From Gallionella sp. (GTDB taxonomy: Bacteria > Pseudomonadota > Gammaproteobacteria > Burkholderiales > Gallionellaceae): DNA of 6,741 nt. A program made the position numbers and the translations under genes. Of the stretch, positions 5,138 to 6,741 are shown in pieces (position 1 is the stretch's first letter; each line of letters starts with the position of its first letter). Below the pieces are notes generated by a model that was not told where the DNA came from, searched no databases, and was given only the letters and a program-made list of their open reading frames with translations. The stretch is taken from NCBI GenBank assembly GCA_004298605.1, contig SCPW01000087.1, positions 1 to 6,741 of the forward strand, read 5' to 3'.

Positions 5138-6741
5138 ATGAGCAGTCATTTTCGGATACGCAAAGTAGCGGTGTTAGGTGCAGGAGTGATGGGCGCGCAG
5201 ATTGCCGCGCATCTGGTCAACGCGGATGTGCCGACCATCCTGTTCGATTTGCCGGCGCGCGAGGGCGAGCCAGCCCTCTCTCCTAGCTCTCTCCCGCTGC
5301 CCTCTCCTCAATCCTCTCCCGCAAGCGGGAGAGGAGGCGAAGGAGGAAGGCAATCTTCAATCCCTGCGGGAGAGAGGGGCGCTGTTTCGCTACGCGAGCC
5401 TTCATTAAACGGCATTGTGAACAAGGCGCTGGAGGGCTTGAAGAAACTCGACCCCAGCCCGCTGGCCAGCCCCTCCCGGCTCAATTTCATCGCGGCGGCC
5501 AATTACGATCAGCATCTCGACCAATTGCGCGACTGCGATCTGGTCATCGAGGCGATTGCCGAGCGCATGGACTGGAAAGCCGATCTGTACCGCAAGGTTG
5601 CGCCCCATCTCGGCGCGCAAACCATCTTCGCCAGCAACACCTCGGGCCTGTCGATCAACAAGCTGGCGCAGGTGTTCCCGGAGAATCTGCGCCATCGCTT
5701 TTGCGGCATCCACTTTTTCAATCCGCCGCGCTATATGCATCTGGTCGAATTGATTCCCTGCATCGAAACCGATGCGCTTTTGCTCAACCAGCTCGAAACC
5801 TTTCTGGTGTCCGGCCTGGGCAAAGGCGTGGTGCGCGCCAAAGACACGCCCAACTTCCTCGCCAACCGCATCGGCGTATTTTCCCTGCTCGCCACCTTGC
5901 ATCACGCGCAGCGTCTCGGTCTGGGTTTCGATACCGTGGACGCATTGACCGGGCGCTACCTCGGTCGCCCCAAGAGCGCGACATTCCGCACCCTGGACGT
6001 GGTCGGCTTGGACACCTTCGCGCATGTGGTCAACACCATGCGCGACAACCTGCACGACGACCCCTGGCATGCCTATTACGCCGTGCCGGATTGGCTGAAC
6101 AGCCTGATCGAGCAGGGCGCCCTCGGGCAGAAAGCCAAGCGCGGCGTATACCAGAAGATGGGCAAGGATATCCATGTGCTGGATTTGGGCAGCAAGCAAT
6201 ATCGCCCGTCGCACGGCGAAGTGGACGATGGCGTGAAAGCGATCCTGCGCGAGCGCGACTGGGGCAAAAAACTCCACGACCTGCGCGGCAGCGCGCACCC
6301 GCAGGCGCAGTTCGTTTGGAGCGTGTTCCGCGACCTGTTCCATTATTGCGGCGTACACTTGGCCGACATTGCCGGCAACGCGCGCGATCTCGATTTTGCG
6401 GTGCGCTGGGGCTTCGGCTGGGACAGCGGCCCATTTGAAATCTGGCAATCAGCCGGCTGGCAAAAAATTGTTGGCTGGATAGAAGAAGAGCGTGAGAGGG
6501 GCAAAACCATGTCAGATGCAGCGTTGCCGCATTGGGCACGCGATGCCGCGCGTGTAGCGGTGCATACCGCGCTGGGTTCCTACTCCCCTGATGGAACTAC
6601 TAGCCATTCGACTAAGCCCGCAAGCGGGCAAGTCGCTGGTTATCGCCCGCTTGCGGGAGAGGGGTTGGGGGAGAGGGAGGGGGGCAGCTACCAGCAACGC
6701 TCCCAGCTCACGGTCTACCAGCGCCAGGAATTCCCCGATCG
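5138..6741 (+). CDS. 3-hydroxyacyl-CoA dehydrogenase, FadN/FadB-type multidomain (3' partial)
   Basis: This enzyme oxidises L-3-hydroxyacyl-CoA with NAD+, the third step of beta-oxidation. The frame is open for 534 codons and runs off the right edge. The Rossmann motif GAGVMG is at residues 14-19, and D37 in LFDL is the expected ribose-binding acid. VIEAIAERMDWK, SNTSGLSI, then H192 (GIHFFNPP) and E204 (HLVELIP) give the catalytic His-Glu pair. TPNFLANRIG begins the C-terminal dehydrogenase domain, and RWGFGWDSGPFEIW is typical of its second half. The NAD-domain-first order fits the roughly 800-residue FadN-like proteins common in betaproteobacteria, which carry an enoyl-CoA hydratase domain at the C terminus; that part would lie outside the window. 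Oddity: two in-frame palindromic insertions, about residues 45-88 (within the NAD domain) and 485-516 (in the expected linker before the hydratase domain). Both are stop-free. Confidence 0.92.
   Translation, partial: MSSHFRIRKVAVLGAGVMGAQIAAHLVNADVPTILFDLPAREGEPALSPSSLPLPSPQSSPASGRGGEGGRQSSIPAGERGAVSLREPSLNGIVNKALEGLKKLDPSPLASPSRLNFIAAANYDQHLDQLRDCDLVIEAIAERMDWKADLYRKVAPHLGAQTIFASNTSGLSINKLAQVFPENLRHRFCGIHFFNPPRYMHLVELIPCIETDALLLNQLETFLVSGLGKGVVRAKDTPNFLANRIGVFSLLATLHHAQRLGLGFDTVDALTGRYLGRPKSATFRTLDVVGLDTFAHVVNTMRDNLHDDPWHAYYAVPDWLNSLIEQGALGQKAKRGVYQKMGKDIHVLDLGSKQYRPSHGEVDDGVKAILRERDWGKKLHDLRGSAHPQAQFVWSVFRDLFHYCGVHLADIAGNARDLDFAVRWGFGWDSGPFEIWQSAGWQKIVGWIEEERERGKTMSDAALPHWARDAARVAVHTALGSYSPDGTTSHSTKPASGQVAGYRPLAGEGLGEREGGSYQQRSQLTVYQRQEFPD
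5272..5400 (+). repeat. In-frame palindromic insertion C in the NAD-binding domain
   Basis: Two nested inverted repeats are present. The outer is CTCTCTCCCGC (5287-5297) with GCGGGAGAGAG (5366-5376). The inner is a perfect 11-bp hairpin, TCCTCTCCCGC (5312-5322) with GCGGGAGAGGA (5325-5335), loop AA. The block CAATCCTCT (5309-5317) also occurs in A and B. The right end TCGCTACGCGA (5387-5397) matches their ends. GCGAGCC occurs at 5265-5271 and 5394-5400, exactly 129 bp apart, a candidate target duplication. Relatives go almost directly from LFDLPAxEG to NGIVxKAxEGLKKL, so about 43 residues look inserted. Confidence 0.82.
6590..6682 (+). repeat. In-frame palindromic insertion D near the end of the window
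   Basis: Bases 6590-6614 match insertion A (752-776) at 23 of 25 positions, and AAGTCGCTGGTTATC (6630-6644) is identical to A. The core folds as TAGCCA/TGGTTA (6601-6606, 6637-6642), CGACT/AGTCG (6609-6613, 6631-6635) and GCCCGC/GCGGGC (6616-6621, 6624-6629). A G-rich arm follows to about 6684. It reads DGTTSHSTKPASGQ, then VAGYRPLAGEGLGEREGG, without a stop. Relatives have only a short linker here. Borders are approximate, and a C-rich left partner is mostly missing. Confidence 0.8.

Noticed and set aside
5405..6448. Long open frame on the - strand (347 codons)
   Set aside because: It lies opposite the strongly recognisable dehydrogenase gene and its translation has no recognisable family features. 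Long antisense frames are common in GC-rich genes.

Overview
The window is a GC-rich, densely packed bacterial fatty-acid degradation locus. All genes are on the + strand. The protein types point to a Gram-negative proteobacterium, most likely a betaproteobacterium (Burkholderia/Nitrosomonadales/Gallionella-like). They are a FadE-type acyl-CoA dehydrogenase, a FAA1/ACSL-like acyl-CoA synthetase, a YciA-like thioesterase, a FadL/OmpP1 outer-membrane channel, and a long 3-hydroxyacyl-CoA dehydrogenase with its NAD domain first. The taxonomic placement is inference from remembered family similarity, not a search.

Layout: (1) 2-1132, C-terminal part of fadE, cut by the left edge. (2) 1160-1237, a palindromic intergenic repeat. 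(3) 1284-3218, acyl-CoA synthetase. (4) 3221-3625, hot-dog thioesterase with a GTG start, two bases after the synthetase stop. (5) 3624-3663, a perfect 17-bp hairpin that includes part of the thioesterase stop codon. (6) 3719-5065, FadL-family porin with signal peptide, followed by a UUCG-loop terminator at 5084-5109. (7) 5138-6741, 3-hydroxyacyl-CoA dehydrogenase, cut by the right edge and open throughout. No stretch over 300 bases lacks a gene.

Function: FadL would bring long-chain fatty acids across the outer membrane. The synthetase activates them to acyl-CoA, FadE does the first oxidation, and the hydroxyacyl-CoA dehydrogenase (probably with a crotonase domain beyond the edge) does the next steps. 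The thioesterase could relieve acyl-CoA build-up.

The striking part is not the pathway. Three of the five genes carry stop-free, frame-preserving palindromic insertions: one in fadE (about 733-849), one in the synthetase (about 1808-1945) and two in the dehydrogenase (about 5272-5400 and 6590-6682). They sit where family members have short loops or linkers and add roughly 30-45 residues each. Different copies share sequence blocks, and several blocks are read in the same frame in different genes: TTSHST(R/K), (P/L)AGE and S(L/P)RE. One shared block has a stem whose two strands changed together between copies. This resembles the Rickettsia palindromic elements that insert in frame into genes, and it is the best candidate for an undescribed system here.
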